From positions 1-9,391 of the forward strand of contig CAZZHO010000181.1 of the NCBI GenBank assembly GCA_964653795.1: a stretch of 9,391 nt of DNA, read 5' to 3'. This document shows, piece by piece, positions 1-6,591 of this stretch. The stretch comes from JAWPMT01 sp964653795. Lineage in GTDB: Bacteria > Bacteroidota > Bacteroidia > Cytophagales > Cyclobacteriaceae. A model generated the notes under the pieces. The model did no database searches. It worked only from the letters and a program-made list of their open reading frames with translations, and was not told where the DNA came from. Numbering within the stretch: the first letter of the stretch is position 1; every line of letters begins with the position of its first letter. The translations under genes were made by a program, and so were the position numbers.

Positions 1-275
1 TCAATTTTGAACAAGAACAAGTACACCAACATAAAAAAAGTTATTAATTCAATAAGTATCCAAGCATTGATAGGGCCTTTAACAATAAAACAGTTTGAAG
101 CACGTTCAAGTCTCAACTCAGAGGAAAAAGCCTTGTCTTCAACAAATTCCACATGCCAGATATCAACGTCAGAAAAAGACCGCCACAGATCAATCTGGTC
201 TTTAATCCAAATAGCTCTCTTAGGTTGATTATCAGAGGCGTACCAATTAGTAATGTGTAAAGTTTTGGGAGACAT
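1..275 (-). CDS. GT4-type glycosyltransferase, N-terminal part (cut by left window edge)
   Basis: This is the first 91 codons of a minus-strand gene whose 3' part lies outside the window. The ATG at 275-273 is the first possible start, because an in-frame TAG sits four codons upstream (287-285). The N-terminus, beta-strand LHITNWY followed by a short loop and RAIWIKDQID, matches the first Rossmann strand and helix of bacterial GT4 (GT-B fold) retaining glycosyltransferases, where a WYP...G.F...Q pattern is usual. Residues about 71-90 are strongly hydrophobic, like the membrane-associating helix found in the N-domain of many GT4 enzymes. The catalytic C-terminal domain with its EX7E motif is not visible, so donor and acceptor cannot be named. 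It diverges from the GT8 gene across a 58-bp gap. Likely role: adding a sugar to the lipid-linked repeat unit at the inner face of the cytoplasmic membrane. The family call is from short sequence only. Confidence 0.72.
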   Translation of the reverse strand, partial: MSPKTLHITNWYASDNQPKRAIWIKDQIDLWRSFSDVDIWHVEFVEDKAFSSELRLERASNCFIVKGPINAWILIELITFFMLVYLFLFKI

Positions 276-333
276 CTTCTGAAGCTATCACTTAAAATCT
301 TAGTTTACGAACTTAAGAACTACCAACATAAAA
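276..333. promoter_or_regulatory. Divergent intergenic region between the GT4-type and GT8 genes
   Basis: This 58-bp AT-rich gap separates two divergently oriented genes, so any local promoters for both must lie in or around it. On the minus strand TAAGTTCG (315-308) differs at one base from the Bacteroidota -7 consensus TAnnTTTG and lies about 33 bases upstream of the ATG at 275. I see no TTG at the proper -33 spacing. On the plus strand I find no convincing match. A perfect CTTCTGAAG inverted repeat directly abuts the minus-strand start codon, but the same 9-mer also occurs inside genes, so it is probably not an operator. Confidence 0.3.
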
Positions 334-1158
334 TTGAGAAAGAAAGAATATCAAATTTGTTACTGCTCTGATCAAAGATTTCTAATTCATTCGGTGGTCT
401 CTATCACTTCATTATTGTTAAATAATGATGGCATTTCTTTCAGCATCACAATGATGTTGGAAACCCAGAATTCTTCTATTCTAGATCGATTGGAGAAGTT
501 TGTTCGACATAAAGGTTCGGTTATAAAATTTCTAGAAATACCCGCCGAATTGTTTGATGACGTAAAAGTATCGAAAGAGAGGTTCTCTCAATCAAATTAC
601 TACCGGTTAGCAATCGGGAAGTTTATCAAAAATGGGCAAGTCTTATATTTAGATTCGGATACGTTGGTCCTGAACAATCTGGAGAAATTATTCCAAAAAA
701 ATTTAGGAGATAATGTTGTAGCGGCCGTACCTGATCCAATTGACAGTTCAGGCAGTTATTTTAACTCAGGAGTTTTACTCATAAATACCCATCAATGGAA
801 TAGCCTTGATGTATTTGAAAAAACAATGGAATTAGCCGTTAATACCAATAACCAGTGGGTGGATCAAGACTGCTTGAACTCAGTACTTCGTAAGAGATGG
901 CTAGTTCTTGAAAATGAGTATAACCTTCAAACTTTACATTTGGAAGGCATCAATAATCATCTAACAGACCATCAACAACCTTTCATTATCCATTTCACCG
1001 GGTCCTTGAAACCATGGAATTTCAGAAGTAATAGCCCCTACAAAAAGTATTATTGGCAATTCCTTAGACAATCAGTAGCAAGATATATGGTGCCTAATAA
1101 TTATTCTATAATAGAAAAATTGAAATGGTATTATTTGAGATTCTTTTCCCGTTCTTAA
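334..1158 (+). CDS. GT8 family glycosyltransferase
   Basis: The 274-aa product is a cytoplasmic retaining glycosyltransferase of family GT8 (GT-A fold, LPS glucosyl/galactosyl-transferase and glycogenin clan), near the usual length for that family. Visible motifs in order: an N-terminal CYCSDQRF strand (about 9-16), the metal- and nucleotide-binding DSD within VLYLDSDT (DxD, residues 107-109), AVPDPI followed by FNSGVLLIN (143-151), WVDQDCLN (175-182), and the C-terminal HFTGSLKPW (220-228), a GT8 signature. The start is TTG at 334; no ATG is available between the in-frame TAG at 301-303 and the conserved N-terminus, so this is the best start, although weak. It is the only complete gene on the plus strand, and it converges on the methyltransferase pseudogene with a 17-bp gap. 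It likely transfers a hexose from UDP-sugar to the polysaccharide repeat unit or core; the exact sugar cannot be read from sequence. Confidence 0.93.
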   Translation: MRKKEYQICYCSDQRFLIHSVVSITSLLLNNDGISFSITMMLETQNSSILDRLEKFVRHKGSVIKFLEIPAELFDDVKVSKERFSQSNYYRLAIGKFIKNGQVLYLDSDTLVLNNLEKLFQKNLGDNVVAAVPDPIDSSGSYFNSGVLLINTHQWNSLDVFEKTMELAVNTNNQWVDQDCLNSVLRKRWLVLENEYNLQTLHLEGINNHLTDHQQPFIIHFTGSLKPWNFRSNSPYKKYYWQFLRQSVARYMVPNNYSIIEKLKWYYLRFFSRS

Positions 1159-1175
1159 TTGCCAAAATCAGGCCT

Positions 1176-1795
1176 TTAATTGGAAATATGGACCCATACA
1201 GATCCAAAAAGCTTGAAATTATCACCAAAATGCTCATCAACCGCTCTTTTTACCCCAGCATGTATATCCAAATAATCATGTCCTGATATACCCTTGCAGC
1301 CTACTGAAACAGCCCAAGCTATATCCCTCTTGACAGAATGATAGTCATGATAGGCATCTATAAAAACCATACTAACCGCTGCATCCATATTCTGATCATA
1401 AAAATCTTCAACATTCCCCTCATATATCTCGACATGGCAGAACTGAATAACATACCTAAGAGTTCTTTTCAAAAAAAATGTTGATGATTTTTAGGAGTGA
1501 GTCGAAATGGGTTCCAATGATAGTTTTCAACTGCAATCAACTTCTTTTCAGCAAGCTTTGTAGAAGCGATTAAATTTGTAGTATATCCAAATAAGGTCCC
1601 AACTTCTAAAATGAATCCAGAGTGCTTATTTGCAATCTGAATGGCATACTTTAATCAATTTTCATCTTTCTCGGTAATAGAACCAAATAATGTCTTGTCC
1701 CCATTTTCTAGAAAAAAGAAATAATCAATTAATCTCCTTATTTCAATTTGATTCTGAAAAATCTTTTTCAGTTTCTGTATTTTCTTTATCAACAT
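1176..1795 (-). pseudogene. SAM-dependent methyltransferase (class I, Methyltransf_24/TylF-like), broken by a nonsense codon and a frameshift
   Basis: Reading the minus strand from ATG 1795 gives a continuous methyltransferase only if two defects are bridged. An in-frame TGA lies at 1657-1655 (codon 47, in the context ENxLKYAIQ; probably TGG originally). A frameshift occurs at the run of eight A/T at 1478-1471; one extra base there joins ...NHQHFF to LKRTLRYVIQ. The restored product would be about 206 aa. It shows SAM-binding motif I, ILEVGTLFGYTTNL (about 62-75), then VFIDAYHDYHSVKRDI (about 144-159), GISGHDY (about 169-175), and a GVKRAVDEHFG segment. These are typical of small sugar- or glycan-modifying methyltransferases in Methyltransf_24. 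The last 98 codons (from TTG 1472) are open but lack motif I, so that fragment cannot bind SAM normally. It starts 27 bp after the upstream GT2 gene, consistent with being the former last gene of the operon. Two lesions make a single sequencing error an insufficient explanation. Confidence 0.9.
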
Positions 1796-1822
1796 TTCTT
1801 GACTTGAATATAGAGGCTATTT

Positions 1823-2773
1823 TCAGAAGGATGAATTATCCAATATAAATTTCCGCAGACAGTATCCTAGTGTTCTTAAACTTTTGATATTCGGTTTTGT
1901 CATGAATGCCTTTACGGAACTGTTGATAGCCGACCTATACATCTTAAAATACATCTTAAATTCAGCATTTTCAATATGAATTTTTGACGGATCATTCTGG
2001 TAAGGCTCCAAAAACCTCTTCAACTCTTCATTGAGTAGGCTGGTGTCATTTCTTTCTAAATCATCATACCCCCTATCTTCCCTTTGATTAGCTAGAAGGG
2101 CAACTATATGATAAAGAACCCTTTTTCTGGGAGTCAATTCTTTTGAAAGAGAGCCTGGAACTAGCCGATATTGGTAGAGAATCTCTTGCAGGTTTGTAGC
2201 TTTCGCCTGTTGCACCAGTCGATAGGACAAATCACAATCTTCATGGTAATCCTCAAAGAAGGGTCTTAACAGCTGATCACCAGAAATCAACTTTTTCCGA
2301 AATACCATGGTAGGTCCGTGAAATTGGCTTCCTGATCTAATATCTCGAACTATTTCATCATAATGAGTTGGCATTACCTCTCGTTTGAAGACCTTTTTAG
2401 ACTTATAGAAGACATAACTAAAACTAGTTCCGCACATACCATAATCTTCATTATCATCCAAAAACCTTATCTGTGCATCAAATCGATTAGGATCACTAAA
2501 GTCGTCAGCATCATGTATTGTCAAGTACTCTCCAGCCGAAAAAGCAAATAACTTATTTATGGTAGGTGTTTTTCCAAGGTTCTCGCCATTGTGATAACGC
2601 ATTACCCTATGATCCGAAAAGGAATCAATAACAGCTTTCGTTTTATCGCTTGACCCATCATCAGCAATTAACAACTCAAAATCTTGAAAACTTTGATTCA
2701 AGATGCTATTGATAGCCTCTGCTACGAAAGCCTCCGCATTGTAGGCAGACATGAGTACACTCAGCCTTGGCAT
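1823..2773 (-). CDS. GT2 family glycosyltransferase
   Basis: The 316-aa product is an inverting GT-A fold transferase of family GT2. Motifs in order: LSVLMSAYNAEAFVAEAI.SIL.QSF (about 4-29), the nucleotide-binding DDGSSDKT (38-45), ENLGKTPTIN (64-73), and the metal-binding DADD (88-91). HGPTMVFRK follows at about 152-160, and EDYHEDCDLSYRL (about 174-186) supplies the likely catalytic-base acidic pair. The C-terminal 100 residues are helical and basic, with no membrane segment, so the enzyme is probably cytoplasmic or peripheral. Its ATG overlaps the 3' end of the exostosin-like gene by 13 bp, indicating translational coupling, and it is the last intact gene of the operon before the methyltransferase pseudogene. 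It probably adds one residue to the repeat unit; donor and acceptor are not predictable. Confidence 0.94.
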   Translation of the reverse strand: MPRLSVLMSAYNAEAFVAEAINSILNQSFQDFELLIADDGSSDKTKAVIDSFSDHRVMRYHNGENLGKTPTINKLFAFSAGEYLTIHDADDFSDPNRFDAQIRFLDDNEDYGMCGTSFSYVFYKSKKVFKREVMPTHYDEIVRDIRSGSQFHGPTMVFRKKLISGDQLLRPFFEDYHEDCDLSYRLVQQAKATNLQEILYQYRLVPGSLSKELTPRKRVLYHIVALLANQREDRGYDDLERNDTSLLNEELKRFLEPYQNDPSKIHIENAEFKMYFKMYRSAINSSVKAFMTKPNIKSLRTLGYCLRKFILDNSSF

Positions 2774-3642
2774 TGTCTGACGCGTTTTGAAAGCCTATTA
2801 GCAACACATTTTGGTGCCAAAACTTCGTCCCACCAGGATTTCGTGGAAAGGTGCTTTGCTCTCACCATATCTCCATCACGAAGGAACTTCTTGATATCCC
2901 TAATTACCCCGTTGAAATTTTCAACCTGAACGACTGGAGAATTTTCGTACATCCATGCATCTGGCAACTTCTCAGACCATAATATACAACCGGCTCGAAT
3001 TGCTTCATAATGTCTGAAGGTTTCAGTAGAGTGAAATCCCTTAGGGCAAAGTACTACTTTGGAGCGGCATAGTAAAGACATATACTCCTGAGGGTTGAGG
3101 CCCTTCTTAAAGCCTCCAGTAAAGTGTATGGAAAGGCCTCCCGAGTTAATAGTGTCGGGCAAAAGCTTATTAAATCTTGACAAATAGACTCTATCGAACA
3201 CTCCTTGAGGAACCCACTTCAAACCGAACAACTCCTTATACAACTCTTTCCTGTTCTCATTCAAATTCCCAGCATAGAAAATATCTATTTCCCGTTGCTC
3301 CCATGGAACAAAGTCAAAAAAGGCTCCCGCATCCTTTTCAAATCCAATAGGAAAAGCATAACACCCTTGTTGTTTATTACTTAAATAGCACTTTGCAACA
3401 AAATCATAACCATCAATGACCGACTTATCTACGATCCTAAAATCTTCTGATAAGTAAATGAGAAGATTCTTCCGTCCAGTGACAGGCGCTGTTTGGACCG
3501 GTGGATTCGAGTAATTACTAGATTTGATTGTAACATCCCAATTGCTCGGGATATCTAAACAATCAAGAACCTGTTTTAGGTAGCTGTATTCTGAAAGTTC
3601 TGACAACTCACTGGCCACATTCCTATCAAAACGAACTTTCAT
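2761..3642 (-). CDS. Exostosin-like (GT47-type, GT-B fold) glycosyltransferase
   Basis: The 293-aa product resembles bacterial members of the exostosin/GT47-like group. The best evidence is the C-terminal nucleotide-sugar-binding segment LCPKGFHSTETFRHYEAIRAGCI (198-220). Its LCP.G..S.E..R..EA...GC pattern parallels the CP.G......RL.EA...GC motif of exostosins. An IFYAGNLNENR strand-loop (about 121-131) marks the start of the C-terminal Rossmann domain, and IHFTGGFKKGLNPQEYMSLLCRSK follows at about 172-195. No signal peptide or membrane segment is seen, so it should act in the cytoplasm. The ATG at 3642 overlaps the preceding stop in an ATGA, and its own 3' end overlaps the GT2 by 13 bp. The first 110 residues have no recognisable motif. 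A divergent GT4-like GT-B enzyme is the main alternative; glycosyltransferase function itself is well supported by context. Confidence 0.75.
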   Translation of the reverse strand: MKVRFDRNVASELSELSEYSYLKQVLDCLDIPSNWDVTIKSSNYSNPPVQTAPVTGRKNLLIYLSEDFRIVDKSVIDGYDFVAKCYLSNKQQGCYAFPIGFEKDAGAFFDFVPWEQREIDIFYAGNLNENRKELYKELFGLKWVPQGVFDRVYLSRFNKLLPDTINSGGLSIHFTGGFKKGLNPQEYMSLLCRSKVVLCPKGFHSTETFRHYEAIRAGCILWSEKLPDAWMYENSPVVQVENFNGVIRDIKKFLRDGDMVRAKHLSTKSWWDEVLAPKCVANRLSKRVRQCQG

Positions 3643-4346
3643 CGTCCGATGATTTTGGCCCTAAGACTTTTTAATTTCCCCAAAAACCAAGAATAGCCCG
3701 TAAGTAATGAAGACACCTCCCAATGGTCATAAGATCTCATTTTTTTTATCTTATTCTTCTTCCCTGCTATCCAGTTGTAATGTACTAATACAGGATCAAA
3801 AGAAGGTTTTGAGTACCAAACTTTCCCACATGGATACTCCTCTGCTACCAAAATGTGGTAGTTTATAGGTATTTCATGTATCCTCTTATTCAATAGATGT
3901 TGATCATTTTCATGTAACCCGAGTTCCTGCGCATGTTTGCTTTTTGGATCAAATAACTGGAGTGTTTTTTCATTGCTTTTTATCGCCATTACTCCCGTAT
4001 TTACAATTCTTTGAGATTGATCATTTACCTCGAAGGAATTTTGATCATCTTGAAATACAATATCAAAATCTTTGAGCTTCTCCACGAAAGAAGGAATTGG
4101 ATTCTTCAATAAAACAATGTCTGTATCGAAAAAGACAACATCATTTCCTTTAGCCAATTCAGCATGTATATATCCTATTTTTTCCAATGTAATTTCACGA
4201 AAATTCGTCGATCCGAATTCTGAAATACCCATCTTCGATCTCAGGAAGTCCACATCAGCCGCCTGAATCCCGACCAATCTTGCGAAATGCAAGAAGTTCG
4301 CTCTAAAATCAAGGAAATAACTATTGTAGACCGATAGGATTTTCAT
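3639..4346 (-). CDS. GT77-like nucleotide-diphospho-sugar transferase (Nucleotid_trans type)
   Basis: The 235-aa product has the GT-A layout of the nucleotide-diphospho-sugar transferase family (PF03407/GT77-like). Visible elements are FREITLEKIGYIHAEL (about 49-64), the DxD strand DVVFFDTDIVLLKNP (69-83, with D74/D76), and DIVFQDD (95-101). They are followed by a VNTGVMAIK segment (115-123), ENDQHLLN (146-153), and the histidine-containing HYNWIAGKKNKIKKM (189-203), where a conserved H.N...G...K often closes the active site. The protein is shorter than eukaryotic GT77 proteins but normal for bacterial ones. There is no signal or transmembrane helix. Both ends overlap neighbours by 4 bp in ATGA, so translation is coupled to the GT2 upstream and the exostosin-like enzyme downstream. 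Probable role: addition of a pentose or hexose to the repeat unit; GT77 members studied elsewhere use UDP-Gal, UDP-Xyl or UDP-Ara, but that cannot be assumed here. Confidence 0.85.
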   Translation of the reverse strand: MKILSVYNSYFLDFRANFLHFARLVGIQAADVDFLRSKMGISEFGSTNFREITLEKIGYIHAELAKGNDVVFFDTDIVLLKNPIPSFVEKLKDFDIVFQDDQNSFEVNDQSQRIVNTGVMAIKSNEKTLQLFDPKSKHAQELGLHENDQHLLNKRIHEIPINYHILVAEEYPCGKVWYSKPSFDPVLVHYNWIAGKKNKIKKMRSYDHWEVSSLLTGYSWFLGKLKSLRAKIIGR

Positions 4347-5275
4347 GACAATAATGCCTTCAAGGTATGATGATAATAAAATCTCGATTTACCAGATTTC
4401 CAAAGAGTATGATATGCTACTTTTCTGGCTTCTGAAGAAAACCCTTGGTATACAAGTGCACCTAGTAGATGTTCTAGGAAGGCGATTCCTAATCGATCAC
4501 AATCTATCGCAATACGAGCTTTCAAAGTGGGCAGTTGTACAGTGCTTCCTAAAAGCTTTTCGAGATTTAAAAATTTCTCGTTTAGACCATATAAATCTTT
4601 AGCCAACCTAAACCTCAATGTCCATCTTTCCTTTTCAAATGCATCATTTTGACTTACAGTCTTCGAATGCTCATGTAACCTGAATTTGGCAATGGGCTCG
4701 TCAATCTTACAAATAGCGTAAGTTCCTCGGTCCAGCAGATATTGGACCCATAAGAAAGTATCCATCAGGTAGTGTAAATCGGTCACTAAGGAGTATCTTC
4801 TGAAGACATCTAACTTCCAATAAGTCGAAGGCTGATAAAAAGCAGCATGCAATAAATTCAATTCCATTTGCTCATGGACTCTAGTGCCGTGCTTAAGTAC
4901 TTCTTCGTTGCCAGAGAAGTGTATCTCATTTCCAGAAAGTATATCGATATCCCTCTGTTTAAAATTCTCTGCAATTGTATTCAAGGACTCCTTAACTAAT
5001 AGATCATCACTATTCAACCAATTAAAGATATCTCCCGTACAGTGTTCCAATCCTTTTTGGATTGCGTGACTCTGACCATAGTCTGTTTCACTGACCCAAT
5101 ACTTGAGATACTTTTGGTATTTTTTTATAATTTCAACAGACTCATCAGTACTGCCACCATCTATTATGATATATTCCAGATCTTGATATTCTTGGCTAAG
5201 CACAGAATCAATAGTCTCCTCCAAATACTTTCCTTGATTGAAAGAAGGTGTTACTATAGAAATTTTACTATTCAA
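4343..5275 (-). CDS. GT2 family glycosyltransferase
   Basis: The 310-aa product is a GT-A fold family GT2 enzyme of the WcaA type. It shows ISIVTPSFNQGKYLEETIDSVLSQ (5-28), DGGSTDES (39-46), WVSETDYGQSHAIQKGL (60-76), and the metal-binding NSDD (88-91). FYQPSTYWKLDVFRR lies downstream at about 146-160. The SE.D.GQ..A..KG segment after DGGSTD is characteristic of a GT2 subgroup common in Bacteroidota and cyanobacterial polysaccharide clusters. The start is TTG at 5275, overlapping the upstream TGA as TTGA; no ATG precedes the conserved first strand, so the non-ATG start is well supported. The C-terminal third is helical, without obvious membrane spans. As the first transferase after the membrane protein, it may add an early sugar or a branch, but order in the operon does not prove order of addition. 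Confidence 0.95.
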   Translation of the reverse strand: MNSKISIVTPSFNQGKYLEETIDSVLSQEYQDLEYIIIDGGSTDESVEIIKKYQKYLKYWVSETDYGQSHAIQKGLEHCTGDIFNWLNSDDLLVKESLNTIAENFKQRDIDILSGNEIHFSGNEEVLKHGTRVHEQMELNLLHAAFYQPSTYWKLDVFRRYSLVTDLHYLMDTFLWVQYLLDRGTYAICKIDEPIAKFRLHEHSKTVSQNDAFEKERWTLRFRLAKDLYGLNEKFLNLEKLLGSTVQLPTLKARIAIDCDRLGIAFLEHLLGALVYQGFSSEARKVAYHTLWKSGKSRFYYHHTLKALLS

Positions 5276-6582
5276 GAAGAGGTCTGTATTTGTCTTTCAC
5301 GAGTATTCATCATGAAAAGTGTAAGTGCATAAAATGGCATCATCGGTATCTTATATCTTACTAGAGTACCAAAATTAGTAGTACTTATTCCAACTGAGAA
5401 TGCAAAAAGTAATGCAAAAGCTACAAAGAAAGTGGTCGCAGGATCTTTAAAAAGTAGTCCCAGTTTGAATTTGGACTTAGCCAATGCCCTTAATGTAAAA
5501 AATGTGAAGATCAAGGCCTCAAAAGCTGCTAAGAGCATAAGGGGGTTACTTGCCTCCCATATATAAGGACGAAAAATAACAGCATTGATCGCAACAGGAA
5601 AAAGGCTGACCATACTCCCTATGCTGCCATCAAAGCCTATATCAAAACCGGAACCACCATCCTTACCCCAACCATATCTAATATCCTGAGCGGTAATAAA
5701 AGCAGTATTAGCTACATTCTGCAATGAATATTTTCCTCCGCCACCGAGATTATTCAGCAGGAAGTAACCAACTCCAACAAAGGATACTAAAAGCAGTGGA
5801 GCCAAAGCTGTTTTGATCAATTGGGACTTTACTTCTCCTATATAAAATTGATACAGAAATATCGTCACCGCGCATATAAATGCCAGCAGTATATATTCCT
5901 TTATTGAAAGAATAATAAAGCCATGAAAAACTAGCCAAATCAAATTTAAAAAATTGCGTTCTTGTAAATGTGTGAAGCGCAATACAGCTGAGAACATAAA
6001 AAAGAGCGAGGCAAGTGTTAATGAATCTTTGAAAATACCAGAGCCCCAAAAAACCACTGATGGAATAAACAAAATCGCATACGCTCCCGCTTGTTGCAAG
6101 TTTGGGTAGACCCTCGTCAAAGTTTGGTAAAATGACCAAGCGCCAAGAAAGGAAAATGCAGCAAAAAAAAGGGCAGTTGCGGTGTACGTATTAAAAGTCA
6201 GCAAATCAAAAAATGCCGCTACCCTTACCACGAAAAACGAATGATCGTCTCTGTAGTACCATATTCTGGATGCGTATTGGAAGATTTCCATAGGGCGATA
6301 GTTGTTATCGCCGAAAATCATACTTAAGCCATTCAATGGATTTTCCTGAAAGGCCCGCCATATCCATCTACTACCATGAGTGTGATAGGCGAATGTATCA
6401 CCTCCACCATAATAAAATTGGTAAACCAACCCTACAGCTACAGCCCCTCCAAATTTGATCATTAAGGCTGGAATGAAGTACTTCTTTGTTGAAGGTATAG
6501 AACTCCGAAATTTGAGGATGTATATCACAAAAGTGAGGATCAAGAAGAAGATTGGCGCTATGAAAAAGTCCTGACTTGTCAT
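5272..6582 (-). CDS. Multi-pass membrane protein, Wzy-polymerase-like or GT-C-like
   Basis: The 436-aa product is very hydrophobic, with roughly ten or more predicted transmembrane segments, beginning at residues 6-25 and 35-57 and ending near 412-430. After TM2 comes a glycine-rich loop, YYGGGDTFAYHTHG (57-70), with D62, H67 and H69, then a long soluble stretch (about 70-114) containing RDDH. Further on, FIPSVVFWGSGIFKDSL (172-188) has the P..FW.SG..KDS pattern seen in polymerase and EpsG/Wzy-like proteins of Bacteroidota. A loop rich in glycine (YGWGKDGGSGFDIGFDG) precedes the C-terminal helices, and VRYKIPMMPF near the end resembles the R..P..P closing motif of such proteins. Placement between an exported TPR protein and four cytoplasmic transferases suits an O-unit polymerase or a membrane GT-C transferase acting on undecaprenyl-linked sugars at the periplasmic face. 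Sequence alone does not decide between these. The stop overlaps the next start by 4 bp; the gene begins 9 bp after the upstream stop. Confidence 0.72.
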   Translation of the reverse strand: MTSQDFFIAPIFFLILTFVIYILKFRSSIPSTKKYFIPALMIKFGGAVAVGLVYQFYYGGGDTFAYHTHGSRWIWRAFQENPLNGLSMIFGDNNYRPMEIFQYASRIWYYRDDHSFFVVRVAAFFDLLTFNTYTATALFFAAFSFLGAWSFYQTLTRVYPNLQQAGAYAILFIPSVVFWGSGIFKDSLTLASLFFMFSAVLRFTHLQERNFLNLIWLVFHGFIILSIKEYILLAFICAVTIFLYQFYIGEVKSQLIKTALAPLLLVSFVGVGYFLLNNLGGGGKYSLQNVANTAFITAQDIRYGWGKDGGSGFDIGFDGSIGSMVSLFPVAINAVIFRPYIWEASNPLMLLAAFEALIFTFFTLRALAKSKFKLGLLFKDPATTFFVAFALLFAFSVGISTTNFGTLVRYKIPMMPFYALTLFMMNTRERQIQTSS

Positions 6583-6591
6583 TACAAGGAC

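Noticed and set aside
7..228. 73-codon plus-strand open frame at the left edge
   Set aside because: It is antisense to the GT4-type N-terminus, which has family-like sequence and a well-defined start.
1159..1175. Bidirectional terminator between the convergent GT8 gene and the methyltransferase pseudogene
   Set aside because: The 17-bp gap and its edges hold only a short direct repeat of TTAATTG, with no stable stem-loop.
1655..1657. In-frame TGA in the methyltransferase read as selenocysteine or programmed readthrough
   Set aside because: No SECIS-like hairpin is evident after it, the family has no selenoprotein members that I know of, and a second frameshift downstream makes simple decay the better explanation.
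5750..6139. 129-codon minus-strand open frame inside the membrane-protein gene
   Set aside because: It is an alternative frame on the same strand of a clearly coding, motif-bearing gene and has no recognisable domain of its own.
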